Origin: Gonapodya prolifera JEL478
Taxonomy: Eukaryota; Monoblepharomycota; Monoblepharidomycetes; Monoblepharidales; Gonapodyaceae
DNA: 64,000 nucleotides
Reading direction: 5' to 3'
Assembly: GCA_001574975.1 (NCBI GenBank)
Contig: KQ965761.1
Span: forward strand, 157,253 to 221,252
Shown here piece by piece: positions 42,750 to 58,500 of the stretch. The position numbers were made by a program, and so were the translations under genes. Position 1 is the stretch's first letter. Each line of letters begins with the position of its first letter. Under the pieces are notes generated by a model. It saw only the letters and a list, made by a program, of their open reading frames with translations. It searched no databases and was not told where the DNA came from.

Positions 42750-45700
42750 GCTGAGGGTGCCTGGGCCGCAGGAATCGGGGAAGGATTTATTGGTCCGTCG
42801 GCCGCATCTGGACCGGTTGCGCAAGAAAATCGGGTACAACTAGGTTTTGCAGAGCGTTTGGTGCGGGGAGCTTGGGCTTCCCATTCCATGATGCTCTGAT
42901 GGCGGACGAGAAAAAAGTCGAAATCAACGCGTGTACCAGTAACATATCGCCGAACGTTGATGAGACGCCCCACTTAGTACGCAAAGATTCATACATGGCT
43001 TTAGGTTAAAACGGCGTTCTTTTGTTACATGAAATGTCTGAACGACCAAACACCATTGTAGATACGGTATCACAATGCCACGTGTCAATCAAGTGGTTGC
43101 GTTCTGCTGTGGGGAGCTATGCTTTATGATTTTGACCACGTGCAAGAGTCATATCCAAAAGGTTTGATGTTGAATGTTTGAACTACAAGATGGCAAAGTC
43201 CCCTGCAAAAGCCACATTGTAGTTTATGATGGTTAAATTGGTTTGACAATGGCAGGGCACATGCAGCATCAAGTCAACCACCACCATCCTGGTTGGTAAC
43301 TGTCTTCAGGCTGGACTCAGACTTAACACATCCTTTCTTTGCAATTGTTGCCAATTGTCATGTCACTTCCAATCCCAGGTTAATAGTGTCAAGTGTCCCC
43401 AGGTCTACCTCTCATTGTGATGTCATTACCATTTCACCCCAAGTTCTACATCTCCAGATGCCTGTGTGATTCACTGAAGGGAGCTGCAAACATTTAGAGC
43501 CACAAATAATTGAAAGGTTCCATGCTTGCATTCCACTTAGTGCTCAGGCCTTCTCAAAGTCTTTATTGCCAGCTGAATTCACACAGTACACAGTCACAAC
43601 TTCACAACTGACATTGAGCATATCAACCAAACAAGGATAGGTCCATTGCTTCCATTGCATTTCTATCACCTACTTCCACATTCAGAGAATGTACGTATGT
43701 ATGCATGGGTGACCCCACTTGTAGTAATTTTTGCAGGGCATTAGAAAACGAGTGTGTGCACTTCTTTGGATCAGTGTACTGATGATGTTGAAGGTGTAAT
43801 TAAACTTCTACATACAGAACTTCACCTTTACAATGGGAGGAGAGAATTCAGCCTGACTTGGCCTTTTTGAAGGTCCTTTGTACCCATTTAATTGATGGAC
43901 TGAATGAAATACCTTAGTATTGAGATAATCTTGGTGTTGCATCCCTTCTCAAGAACCAAGATGTTATGTCCAATTGAGAGTGCATTTGATGCAATTGTGA
44001 TTCCTTCAGCAAGCTGTGAGTCCAATCTTTCACCTTTTTGTGAGGAAGGCATGCACATTGATCGGATGGTGCATGGCTTGGTTTCTGCTACACAACCAAG
44101 GTGAGCTGCACAAGCCTGTAATCTGCAGGAATGTGTATGTGTGATCAAATATACATAACAAGTTGTCATGTGCATGGAACTCACCTGCAGGAACATGATG
44201 CCAAACTTAGGGCACATCCTCCAGGTGTGCACATCTAATCCCGTGGCCACAGTATTGGTACAGCAGCTAATACCTAACACTCATACTACTCTATATATTC
44301 CACGTTAGTGGATTTCAGTGTGACAGTTTCAAGCAACTTTCCTAGACAGCTGTGCAGTGTGAAAGAGCTTCACAGGCCCTAATCATGAACTGTGCTGACA
44401 ACTTTAATGAATGTCCAACAAGCTTGTTGGATTATCTCACTTTCTGGACTTAGCAAAGTCAAACAGCATGCAAAAACCTTGCACAAAAACAATTCACATT
44501 GGAGCCACAGGTGTCCCCTAGCTTCAAAGTAGTCAAAGTTTAGCTGATAGTCCCTTCACCAACCATCACAACAGAAATTGTAGACACTAGTGACAATGAG
44601 TGCAGCAGGGACAATAGCAAGAGAGAGCAAAAGTTGTGTTGCTGTTGTTTTGTTGCTAGCTGAGGGTGGCAAGGGCTGCAGCCCAGGAAATATTTATTGG
44701 TCTGTTGGCCAGATCTTCACAGCTTGCATAGGAAAGTATGTGGTACTACAAGTTTACTAACTTTGCAGAGCGTTTGGTGAAGGGAACTTCCACAATGCTC
44801 TGAGGAGACAGCATAAGAGCCTTGATCCTCATTCCTCACTTGCACCAGTAAAATCCTCAACACACTAATGAGATGCCTCACTCAGTTTAATTGATAGATG
44901 AATTTGGTTGGAAAACAATATCATTTGTGGTCTTTCTAACAAGGTACCTTTTATCATGTGAAATTGTGCCTGAAGGACCAACATCAGACATTTTGATAAC
45001 AAGTCACAATTGCCTGGTTATGATTTTTGGATGAGTTATGCCTTATTCTTCTGACTATGTGCACAGTTATATTTCCAGGGTTGTGATTGATCACAAATAC
45101 ACTACATTAGTACTGCACATCACACTCACAACAACCCCATACCTCTTACTTTGCTATTATGAATCCCTTAAAAAAGCCATGCTGTAGCTTTTGGTGATTA
45201 CACTGACTTGGCAGTGGCAGAACACATGCATCATCAAGTGGACCACCATCAACCTGATTCATGAACTTAAACATCTTCAGGGCCCAGGCTGGACTCAGAC
45301 TTCATGCAACCCTTCTTATGTGAATGTTGCCATTCCACTTTCAACCCCAGGTGGACAATTTCCCCAGGTCCTCCTTTCAATGTGATGTCTTTACTTATTC
45401 AACAAAGTTCTGTCTCTAATATCAAGTGGGCTGTCTGACTGACTCATGGCAATAGAACATTTTTAGAGCTACAGTACATTGCAAGACACCATGCTTACAT
45501 TTCACTTGGTGTTCAGCTCAATTCAAGTTCCCACATGACAATGTCACAAGTCACAATTGATATTTAGTCCATCAGACTAGCTCTGGCAGTTCCATTGCTT
45601 TCTTTTATGCACTTACACATCATTATGCATTATGCAATGTATTTTGAGAATGAATTCATGTGATCACCACCACTCTTCAAGGTTATTTTTGAAAGGCATG

Positions 45701-47050
45701 AAGAAAGAAAGCAGGTGCTTCCCTTAATCAGTGCACTGACACAGACTCTGGAGTAAATGGTACTTCTGCAAAGGGAACTTTTACCACCTAAAAAAAGAGA
45801 GGACAGCACTTTTCCAGACCCAGCAGTTTTGAAGGCCCCTGGTACATACACACATTTTATGGACTGCATAGACTACCTACAAGCCATGGGATGGAAATTC
45901 ACCCATTCTCAAGAATCAAGACATTAAGTCAAACATAAAGCTCTTCTTACTTTATACTGTTCCCTTCCAGGGAGCTCTATATACATTGTTTCAGCCTTTT
46001 GGGACACAGTAATGCACATTCACTGGACAGTGCACAGCTTTGTTTAAGCATCAATCAGAATATCTGCAGATCAGTGACATCATCAAACAAGTTAAAAATA
46101 TATGAGGGCATAACCCAGACATTGAAACATAGGAAGTTTTGCAGAGCATATTTTGAATCCTTCATAGCTTGAAATCATGTCTAAATGATGAACACCTGTC
46201 ATTGCAGGAAACTGGGTTGTGATTGGTCAGAGCTGCATGACAGTGCATGTCATGTTGCAATTTGCAACAATCCCAACCCCATACCTTTGCCTTGTGCACT
46301 GTGAGCCCCTTGCAAAAGTTACACTTTTATTTTTGGTGATTAGAGTAGTTCACAGTTGTAGAACACATAAAGCATCCAATCTACCACCACCACCCTCATT
46401 CTTGCAGTCTTCAGGCTGGACTCAGATTTTGGGCAACCTTTCTTTTGCAATTGTCACCATGTTGCTTTCAATGCCAGGTTCACTTTTCCTCAGTGTAATA
46501 CCTCAGTATGTTCATGATGTGTCACACTTTTTCAACTAAGTTCTGGTTCCAATGTTGCCTGTAGGACTGACTGACAGTGTTAACAAAAATTTTAGAGCTA
46601 AAAGCAATGGTAAGATACAGTGCTGTAAGTATGTTTACCTTCTGAAACATGTGAACTCACACAGTTGACAGTTCACAGTCACAAATCATGATTGACAATT
46701 AGTACATCAGACAAGGACAGTTCCATTGCTTTGTTTTGCTTACTTATATACTTGGAGAATTTTTGAATGGTGTGACCCCCCACTTTACACTACTATTTTG
46801 CAGGGCACTGGAAAGGAGGGTGGCTACCCCCATTGATAAGTGCACTGAAAAGTGAAACTGAAGAGATCAGCAGACAGCAGAGTGAACTTCACCATCTATA
46901 GTGCTCAGACCCATTTGAACCTTGGCATCAGCCGAATTTACACAGGTCACAGTCCCAACTAGCATTTAGTGCAGCAAACAAGCAAGTGCAGTTACATTAC
47001 TTTCTTTCACTTACTTACACATCATTCTGTAATGGCTTTGAGATGATTCA
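42750..47050. repeat. Diverged tandem repeats in an AT-rich, CpG-poor tract
   Basis: Three related units can be aligned by eye. Unit 1 runs from about 42750. Unit 2 begins at about 44660; landmark pairs 42770/44690 and 43205/45177 give a period near 1.9-2.0 kb. Unit 3, lacking about 0.8 kb, starts near 46200 (landmark 46310). Shared words include CAGGCTGGACTCAGA (43300, 45285, 46412) and TTTTGCAGAGCGTTTGGTG (unit 1) versus TTTGCAGAGCGTTTGGTG (unit 2). From about 43180 to 47090 CpG is nearly absent while TpG/CpA are common. Unit 1's first 300 bp, next to the AIF-like gene, is still CpG-rich. No long frame has coding character; a 130-codon minus frame at 43888-44280 has no domain. Confidence 0.75.
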
Positions 47051-47155
47051 AATTTATTAATAATCTGACATACCACAAATATCGAAAGAAGGTGGCAAAT
47101 TTGAAGAGAAATGCTGTTAGAGTGCTGTGGTCAGCAATTCTTTGTCGAACATCGT

Positions 47156-48566
47156 ATGGCGACCCAGCCAACGCTGCCATCAGAGCTGATTCACTCAGTA
47201 CTCACGCATCTCCCACTCAGCGACGTTCTGCGAGTGCTGTTCGCCTCTGTCGGCCTGCGTGGCATTGCTCTCCCCGTCGCTCGCCGGAAAATTCGAGACC
47301 GATGCGCGGCATGCGAAGGCGGACAGTTGGGCAGGGAACTCTCGACAGTTTTCGAGAGACAGCCGTGGTGGGGACGTCGGGGGCTGGGTCGATTTGTGGC
47401 GGCATCGTTGAACGAACCCGACGTCGGTGTTGGGAATGGCGGCAACTCCAGCGGACCGCCAGGATCGGCACCGGTTGCCCCATTACCTCCCCATCTTCTC
47501 CCACCGGCCTTGGCGCTCGTTGTGTGGGACATCATCAGAGTGTGGCGGTTCGGAGGCGGGGACCGGCTCATATCTGCTTGGAGTTCTCTCCCGCCACCAC
47601 AGACGTTCGAGCGAGGGTGGCGGGTTTTTGCCCCCTTTCTGTCTGGATTGAACTTGCCTCTGACCGCACTTACGAGGATTATCAGCTTCATGGCGGACGA
47701 GTCTGCTAATGCCGGTGTTGGTCTTTCGGGTCGAAGCACTGCACGGTTGAGAGAAAGTGTGGCCGACTTGAGTGGAACACTAGCAGACACGAACCTCTCC
47801 GAGGAGGCGATCAGATACGTTTGGTGGAACCAGTGAGCCTTCCATATAATCTTCTGCGAAACGTTCACAACCCACTCACACCGCGCCTCGACGGAAATCG
47901 TCACCGCAGTTCTTCCACGCCCCTCAGTACACCCCCTCTTCGGTTTCTCGGCCACTCTTCAACCATATTCCCCGGCCACACTCCACCCGATCGCCTCATA
48001 CCCTCCCTCATTTGGCTCGGCGGTGTCAGCGGCCAAATGGGGTTCGTCGTCCCCGGCGTCGTCGTCGCCAACATGGGGTGGGCCCGGGGCACTGTGTCCA
48101 GCGTGGCAAAATCATTTTGCAGCGAGATCATTGCAGATGTTCGGCGGAAGAAGAGAACGAAGAGGGCTGGTGCTGATCAGATTGCGCAGTTCGTTACGGG
48201 CCTTGCGTATGAGAACATCGCGGGTTCGCTGGGGAGGACCCTGTCCGCCACAGATCTGTGGGGAATCGCGGCAAGCATATTGACGATTTTGCTCGAACCC
48301 GCGCCACCCACTAGCCGGATGTTTCGACCGGCGACAGACCATTCCTCTCTGATCCCGGTCCCCGATGCAGTCGTGAAGGATGGAGGCGTCGATAAGGAAA
48401 TGGCAATTGCAGTTTTTGACGGTTATCCCGGTAAGTCCGACTGTATCCAAGTTCGATGTGTCCAACAGTTGATCAGATGATTCTCATTGTTTGATTCTCA
48501 GCCAATGTGCAAAGAGCTATTGAGCGACTGCACCCTGAATTGCACAGTAAACTCATTCCGCTGTAA
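47156..48566 (+). CDS. F-box-like protein
   Basis: Three exons (47156-47832, 47910-48430, 48502-48566) give 420 residues in phase. The N terminus TLPSELIHSVLTHLPLSDVL fits the F-box consensus (LPxELxxxIxxxLPLxDLL), followed by a second helix (LRVLFASVGLRGIALPVARR). F-box proteins link substrates to Skp1-Cullin ubiquitin ligases. The rest has no recognisable substrate-binding repeats; it includes a Gly/Ser/Pro-rich stretch (residues about 95-125) and moderately hydrophobic helices such as SLIWLGGVSGQMGFVVPGVV. The gene starts at the sharp edge of the CpG-poor tract and ends only 54 bp from the stop of the convergent SelO gene. Confidence 0.55.
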
Positions 48567-48619
48567 ATTTTTAATAACAGTTGTCCTTAGTACAAATGAA
48601 AGTGCTGCGAGAAACGTGA

Positions 48620-51109
<2,490 letters not shown>

Positions 51110-51358
51110 GGTCGCAAATGAGAACCCCGGCGAGAGGTGGGCGATGGAGTTCTGTCTGACGAAGAAAATTACAGAGGCCACCGTATTCGAGAGGATTACG
51201 CGATTTGGTCGGCTTATTGAACCGACGGATGAACTCGTTGCTGACACACCCTTATTCTTGTCGCGCAATTTTTTTGTTCTCACACCGCGTTTGCGAATCA
51301 AAGGAGGCATTTGCCGAATATAACACCCATGTTACAGTACAAAGGTTTGTGGTACTTC

Positions 51359-54300
51359 TCACTCAGCCTCTGGCGACTCACTCCTCAAATGCATAATCAA
51401 CGCGACCGGAATCAACTGCGCCGACGCGAATCCAAGTGATCCGAACTGGTCCAAGATCTGCTGAGAGTACGAAGCAAGGACCCACTGATAATAGTTGCCC
51501 AGGGACGCCTGCTTCTTCTGCTTCACCTCAGTGCCGCGGTTGACGAATTCTGCAACAAGGGCTTTGTGCTGGTTCGTTTGCTCGGGATCGGCGGGCTCGA
51601 TTTTGCGTGTCGTGTGGAAGATGTAGGCTGGTGGGAACAAAATGTTGGTACGCTGACGTGGTAAGTGATCGAACACGAGCTCGTTCCCAACAATCCCACC
51701 CACTTTGCCCAATCATATTGTTCTGGGTCTCCCACGGAAACGGCTTCCACCCCTTGATCTCCTTCACGGCGATCTCGTCACTCGGAAGGGCATTCTTCGT
51801 GGCTGAGGGTTTGGGAGGCTCCGCATCGACCTCGTCATAATCGACATTTTCGTCGTCTTCATCATCATCTCCGTCTTCATCGTCGGAGTCCGCGACTGGT
51901 TTACTTTTCGTCGTTGGAACAGTGATATCCCCACGCACTATCGCCACTGATTGCTCATAGGTTTGAACAACCTTGTCCTTGGCTAATGTTAGAAGCCGAG
52001 ATCGGTAGGCGGTCAGTGATACACATGGGCTACATTCGCGAGGGTTGACCGTCAAAACTCAGATCCCGCACAGACGAACTCTTTTCAAACTCACTTGGAC
52101 ACTGCAAGTCCCCCGGCAGTAATGGGCCAGAAAAACCAAGCCTCTATCAGAAAGAACAATTTATTAGTAAGAACTCGAGGATGTGACACATTACCAGAAC
52201 CACGAACCTGGAATGCCTTCCCTCTCTAACAACGCGCCCAACTTGTCACCCTTCAAGAAGCCCTCCGTAATCCTCTTCTCCAAATACTTGAGGAACCCAC
52301 CGGCCCCACCGGCCTCCCCCCTTAACCTTCCCTGCGCCCTGAGAACCCCCTCGACGTGGCCGAGCCCAAGTGCAGTCGACGGCGTGGCTACCATCTTGTC
52401 CAAGTACCTCGTGAATGAGTTGAACACGTTGACGGCGGATAGGACGGAACGGGATTTGGCGAGCTCGCCGTTGAGCTGAGTGATCGTGGCCGAAAGAAGG
52501 GTATCGTCCACCACCCAGGATCCCGATGACTCAAGCCGCAAAAAGCCCCAACGAACAAGTCCTTGCGGGTAGTGTTCTGAAGGCGCCGGCACGGGTGTGT
52601 TGGGCGGGAACTCTCCACCTGGAATAACAACGGATCCCGACTTGTCCTTGTTGATCGCCAAACCACACCTCTTGAGGTACTTCTCCGTGGCCGAATACGC
52701 CGCGCCAAGCACAATTGGTTGATGATGCCACAAGAAAATATCGTCCACCACACGCGTGACTTGCACGTTGCCCTTGGTCTCTTTGATTACGGCCACGTCC
52801 AGCCCGAACAGGACCAGCTCCGACGCCAGCCGGGACAGCGCGTGGGCGAGAAGGACGCCGCGCTGAATTGTTCGCGGCTGCGCGTCGGGGGGTACGCCAA
52901 GGATTACGCGGGGGGTGAGGAAGCGGGTGAAGAATGAGAGCCATTTCGAAGGCATGCCAACTTTATCGAGGACTATCGGTATGGGGGAGGTTACGTATGT
53001 CGGGGAAGTTTTGACGGCAAAAAAAAAAAAGGAGGCTCACGCTTGAGAATAAGTGGGTGCGGAATGGAGAGGTAGAAGTCCTGTCGATGTCGAAAACAAC
53101 AGATTCAGTCTAACGGTTATCCGAGCACAAGGAATCAGCACCACCCACCTTAATGTCCAAGCCCACGACGGTATTGGCCATCTTGGGCGCCGCCACCCAC
53201 TTTGTCAACCCGACCTCCGTTGCGACCAAGTCCAGCAACTTCTCCTTCTTCGTTCGTTCGCCCTTGGTCTTCCCGACCGACCCGGCTTTATTCCCGTACG
53301 CCGAGGCAGACTCCTGCATCTCGATGGAAGCGGGGAGCGAGCAGCAGAATACGGCAGTACGCGCATTAGCGCGCGATTGGAAGACTGTGTTCCAGGAGAT
53401 GTAATTTGTTTGGTCGCTCACGACGTGTTTGATGAGTTTGTTCCAGTAGGTCGTGAGTGCTTTGCGCAGAGTCACGCTCCAGCGCACGCCGATCACCTTA
53501 TTGAATGGGGTCGGCATGACGTGAGTTGATGGTTTTGGACTTCAACATCTGGACACGACGAAATCCCCGACTTTGCGCGTGCACCATCATCCAGCCCAAC
53601 ATCCGCACAAAACCCACCTGCAGCACGATCGCCGTCAACACATCCTCATCCACAAACGGCCTCCATTTGAAGCTCCTATTCCTCCTCACACGCATCGTCA
53701 TACCCTTCTCGCCCTCGCCACTACCCGGCCAATTCCACTCCTCGATATTATCCATGACAATCGCGACGCACCCACAATACTCGTTGCAGAGCGCATCGGA
53801 AGCCAGGATGTCTTTCAGCGCGCCACGGCCACGGTGGTCGACGAGGTTGTCTCGAAGGATGGACGAGATGGCCGCGCGCACTTCGGGAGTGCGGAGTTTG
53901 GAAGTAATGCCGGCTTTGGCGTAGGTTTGAATTGCCTGGGTTGGGATGCGACGGCGTGGGGGAAGTGTCAATGTGACCGGTCAAGCACATCTAGGACAAT
54001 TGCAAAACCCACATCCTGCAACTCCTCCAGCACCCCAGTCTCAAAGTCCGCAAAGATATCATCCACGACACTCAAGTCATACTCGCCCTCTGCCACCGGG
54101 ACGGCGAGACGCGTCAACCTTTCCACAAAGGCGTCCCGTTCGGGGTTTGGCGCCAGGTCCTCGAACTCCTCGTCCTCGTCTTCGGGGTTTTCGCGAGCGG
54201 ATTCGTCGTCGGAGTTTACTGAGAACCATTCGGTGAGAATTTTGCCGAAGAGCCAGGCCTGGGTGGATGTGTGGTGGGGGGAGGGCACCAGTACTCCTGT

Positions 54301-54785
54301 CAATAGAATTGAAGTGGAAGAACGAAGGCATCTACGCACGAATTCCGCCCTCTTCCGTCCCCTTGTAATCTCTTCCTTCATCTTTTCAATCCACCCTGTC
54401 AGCACGCCCTCGGTCACTGTTGGGTCCCACGTCGCCCTGTCCACTAGGTTGTCGAGGTTGGCGATTCCAGGATGCAGAGGTGTTTCCGCGAACGTGGCTG
54501 TCTTTATCCCCGTATAGAGGGCAAAGAGTTTCTTGGGGAGGGTTCTGGGCGAGGTGGCGGTAGCGGTGTATCGGTGGGGTCAGCGTGTTTGGCGCGGGGG
54601 GAGTTGATTGGGAGCGTGTTGTTATACTGCGGAGAAATCGACATGAAAAGAGAAGAGCCAACGCACGTCTGCTTCTCTGCCTCCGCAATAGCCTCATCGT
54701 AATGCTTGTTCAGCCTCTCTCGCTGCCGCTGCAGCTCCTGCAACTTTATCGCGGCCACCGCCCGGATTTTGGAGAAGGACACCAT
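51359..54785 (-). CDS. rvt: Cellular reverse transcriptase of the rvt family
   Basis: Ten phase-consistent exons (54785-54667, 54544-54336, 54296-54013, 53935-53618, 53496-53149, 53080-53041, 52972-52208, 52143-52095, 52029-51704, 51627-51359) encode 908 residues. The N-terminal coiled coil (KLQELQRQRERLNKHYDEAI, residues about 14-33) precedes LPKKLFALYTGIKTA. RT motif A is VVGLDIK/DFYLSIPHP with Asp424, split by an intron; motif B is TIQRGVLLAHALSRLASEL (QRG 476-478); motif C is VVDDIFLW (Asp516, Asp517). A thumb-like region VRWGFLRLESSGSWVVDD, then IPEAWFFWPITAGGLAVSNP, an acidic linker and YYQWVLASYSQQILDQFGSL follow. Size, coiled coil, missing endonuclease/integrase/RNase H, many introns and no flanking repeats fit the single-copy host rvt genes described in fungi, rotifers and others, not a transposon. 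Catalytic residues are intact. Its biological role is unknown. It ends 249 bp downstream of the SelO start. Confidence 0.85.
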
Positions 54786-55599
54786 CGCAGTCAGTCAGGT
54801 GCAATGGAATGGCTGGATGCGAGGACGCGGTGGAGCAGATGAAGAAGAGTTCGGAATGAACACGGGAAAGGTTGCCGACTGTCGGTGGCCGCGGTGGCGG
54901 TGTGGATCCTATTCGTGGACTGGCCACAAAGACGTCTTCGCCACACATGAAGTATGATTGGATTCTTTTGACAAAGCGACTTATTTGAGCTAGAGAGATA
55001 TGTTTATTGTAGTTGAGATGCAAGGGGTGGTGCGTAGTTCAGAAGCAGTGGTATCCACCGTTAATTTGAGACCCAGGTCAATCCGAAATTTCGTAGTCAC
55101 TGTTATTGTTATCCCGTTAATTGTGGATACACCAGCCATGAGAAAGGGTTGGATAAAGTCAAATCCGTTGCTCCTGAGGTCCAGTAATGTGTTAGAAGAA
55201 GACCCACTATGTGGCAGTTCTATGAATTTCACTCCTGGCTCTTCTGACTCACCGTGTTTTTCAAACTCATTGCGTTATGTTATGCGCCATGCCCATAATT
55301 TGGTCATTTCATGTCTTCCACAAGCAACTTTGCGTGAAAGAAGTCCAGTCACGTAAAGGCCTACTTCTCTTCGTGAACTGTCCTTTTGTTTTTTTCCCCC
55401 AAATGTTTGCATACTCACAACCTAACAGACAACAGTTACCGCTGTTCTCACTGTGAGACGAGTCTCGCACTATGTGGGTGCTCACGTTAAATCAAAATAG
55501 TATGAATCACCCTGAGAAAGAGGAATGGAGTCTGGCGAATTGCTTGTGTTCTGACACAACTCTGCGGTCACACCAAGCTGCTGCGAGCTCTCCAACATT
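54786..55599. other. Divergent promoter region of rvt and the PROPPIN gene
   Basis: No gene supported. Short frames (for example 55000-55356) lack domains. The region presumably holds both promoters. Confidence 0.45.
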
Positions 55600-58500
55600 A
55601 TGAATCTGACATCGACCGCCCACCGATCGTACGCAGCGTCTTCGCACCACTCGCAGCCGCTGCTGAGCGTGGACTTCAACCAGGTTCGAATTCTGTGTAG
55701 CCGAAGTTCACATTCGCCGCCACTCCAACTAAACTTTGTGGCCCCGTTTCCAGGCCGGAGACTGCTTTTCTGTCGGCACAGAGTCCGGTTTCTGCGTCTA
55801 CATCGCAGACCCGTGCAAACAGCGCGCACGCAGGATCTCCTTTCCCTCTCCTACCAACACCACACAGTCCCCCGCCCCTTCCACCCCTTCCCCGTCCCAC
55901 TCCACATCAGGCGGCATCGGCATCGTCTGCCTCCTTGATCGCACAAATATTGTTGCCCTCGTCGGCGGGGGACGGAATCCTCGGTGGCCACGGGAGAAGG
56001 TCATCCTTTGGGATGATGCACAGGAGAAAGTTCTGGCGGAGATTGAGTTCAGGAGTGAAGTCAAAGCAGTGAAACTGTTGAGAGACGTGTGAGTGTACTG
56101 TTTTGATCTGGGAAGGACAGGTTGCATTTGTGAAATTATGGATGGTTCAAATGGGGTTGGACCAAGTTCGCAGGACATGTGAAAGGGTAATTCTCTGTTA
56201 CTCCCAAGTTCAAGTCGTTGAGGCAAACAGTTGTCGTTGCGGCTGCGTTGTGACCGTCTCCCCATTACCTGCGTTGCTAAATTACACCTGCACCACACAG
56301 CCTCCTCATCGCCCTCCACTCCAAACTGCACATCTACTCCCTCCACCCGCTCTCTCGCCTCGCCTCATTTGACACCTGCCCAAACGACTTCTCCATCCTC
56401 GCCTGCTCCTCCGCCTCCCCGTCACCTTCAGGAACACCACTGGCCACCTTCCCATCCCTTGTCCAAGGGCAGATCCAGACCGTCGCTCTCACACTCCCGC
56501 GACCGGCGTCTGTGCAGTTGATAAGGGCGCATGAGGGAGCTGTGCGATGTGTTACTGTGGCGGGGGATGGAAGGATTGTGGCGACGGCGTCTGTGAAGGT
56601 GAGTTTGAGAGGGGGAGGGGCTAATACGATTCAAAAAGGTGCGATAATGTGTTGGAGATGCGTGCCTTCTGCCTCCTTGAGAGTGTCATGGGACAGCGAA
56701 CGGAAGTTAACTAGTTCTCGTTTGCTTACATGGTTTCGAACGGCCACTTACCATTTCCCACTCTCCCCCAACCCCCCAGGGCACCTTAATCCGCACATTC
56801 AACCCCCTCACAGGCCAACCCCTGCATCAACTGCGCCGGGGAACTGACCCAGCCGTGATCTACTCGCTCGCATTCTCCCCTTATGCACAACTGGGCGCGA
56901 CAGGAGGATTACTCGCAGCGGCGAGCAGTAAGGGAACCGTGCATGTGTGGCAGCTCGGTGAGGGTGGAGCGGCTGGTGGGGATGGCTCGGGGTCGGGCGG
57001 GAACACTCCGCAGCGGTCACGCCGCCCCACTGCCGATGCCACGCCCTCGCCCTCGCCAACACCGACATTCCTCCCTTCCTTGCCTAGCCACCTCCTCCCA
57101 CCATCGCTGTCCGACCCACGCTCGCTCCTTAAACTCACCTTCCCCTCCAACCTCACGACCTCAGCCAATGGCACCCCCCCACCATGCCGCCTGGCATTCA
57201 CAGGCCCCACATCTCTCGTCGCTGTGTGGATGGCCGGATGGGGCGTCAAATGGGACCTTGATGTGCGCCGCGCCGAAGGGTCCCTGGTGTGGGAACGGAA
57301 GGTTGGCGCGGAGGAGGGAGGGGTGTGGGGCGGGTGGGATGCTGAGGGGGTGAGGAGGGCAAAGGGGAAGGGCAAGGGTGTGGATCTTGATGCGATGAGA
57401 CCGTGGGATAAAGAGAGTGGGAGCGCAGGGGACCATGTGTTGGAACGGGGCGGGACAGGGCTGGCCACGCGTGATGGACATGCAGGGGCGGAGGCGCCGC
57501 AGTTCTCTATCCAGGGGCTTTTGTCATCCTCCATCCTCGACACTCCGAACCCAGTACCTTCACCCACGACTGCACCTCAACCGCACTCCCCATTCCTGGA
57601 ATCCATGCGCACAGCGGCTCGTTCCTCGCGCTCCACGGGCTCTGGCAGGATCGGCGCTAGGAGCGGGAGTGGAGTGGACGAGGGCTTTGTGGAAGTGGAC
57701 GGGGCTGATGTGCGTGATTTCGGGCGCGGGTTCGGTGGCGGTGGAAGAGCTTCGACACGAGGCGGAGGATCCAGAGGGGACGCAGACGAATGGACACCCG
57801 TCCTCCCCGCCTCTCTCCACCCCTCCTCACCGCCAAAACCGTCCCTCGCGCGGGAGGATCCGGTGATGACGTTTGCGCAGCCCCAGTTCAAGAGCACGCT
57901 TGCGGCGCTGGTTCCGCAGCGTGGTGGAGTGGGGCATGGGATGCGGGGGGTGGAGACTGGTGTGGGTGTGTCGGTATTGGATGGGGAAGCAGACGACGCG
58001 AGTGAGGATAAGGAAACGGTGTTTAGGGCGTTGATGGGGGACGCGCTCCAAACAGTGGTTGGAAGTGCCGCACCGACACAAGATCCCGCTGGACTGGAAC
58101 AGTCTGCGCCGGTGCCACAGCCGCGTTTTGATGTGGGTGCTGCAACTGTCGCCCAGCACGTGCAGCACGTACAGGCCCCGCACCGCGTGGATACACGCGT
58201 GACTGTTCTTGCGGTGTCGCTTTCGGAAGCTCGTGGGAATCGCGAAGAGGTCGACGTGGATATGGGTGGTTTGATGGAGGCTATGCAAGATGTGGACGAC
58301 AATGTGCCCGTGGAGTCGAACAATCGGGGGTTAGAGATGGTGGAAGATGCGATAGGAGAAGGACTGCAAGTGACGGAGATCGACGGGACGAAGTCCAACG
58401 ATCAGGGCACTGAGGGAGAAAATTATGGTCGGAACCGGACGCCTCGGGCTATTGTGTCGGACAGTTTGGCTGCGGCAACCCACGTTGTAGGACTAGGCGT

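Noticed and set aside
43888-44280. A 130-codon frame in the repeat tract
   Set aside because: The frame is not kept in the other repeat units and the tract lacks coding character; CpG-poor DNA has fewer stops of some types by chance.
51359-54785. LINE or other retrotransposon
   Set aside because: The gene has ten in-phase introns, no endonuclease or RNase H, no poly-A tail or flanking duplication, and rvt-specific blocks, so I treat it as a host gene.
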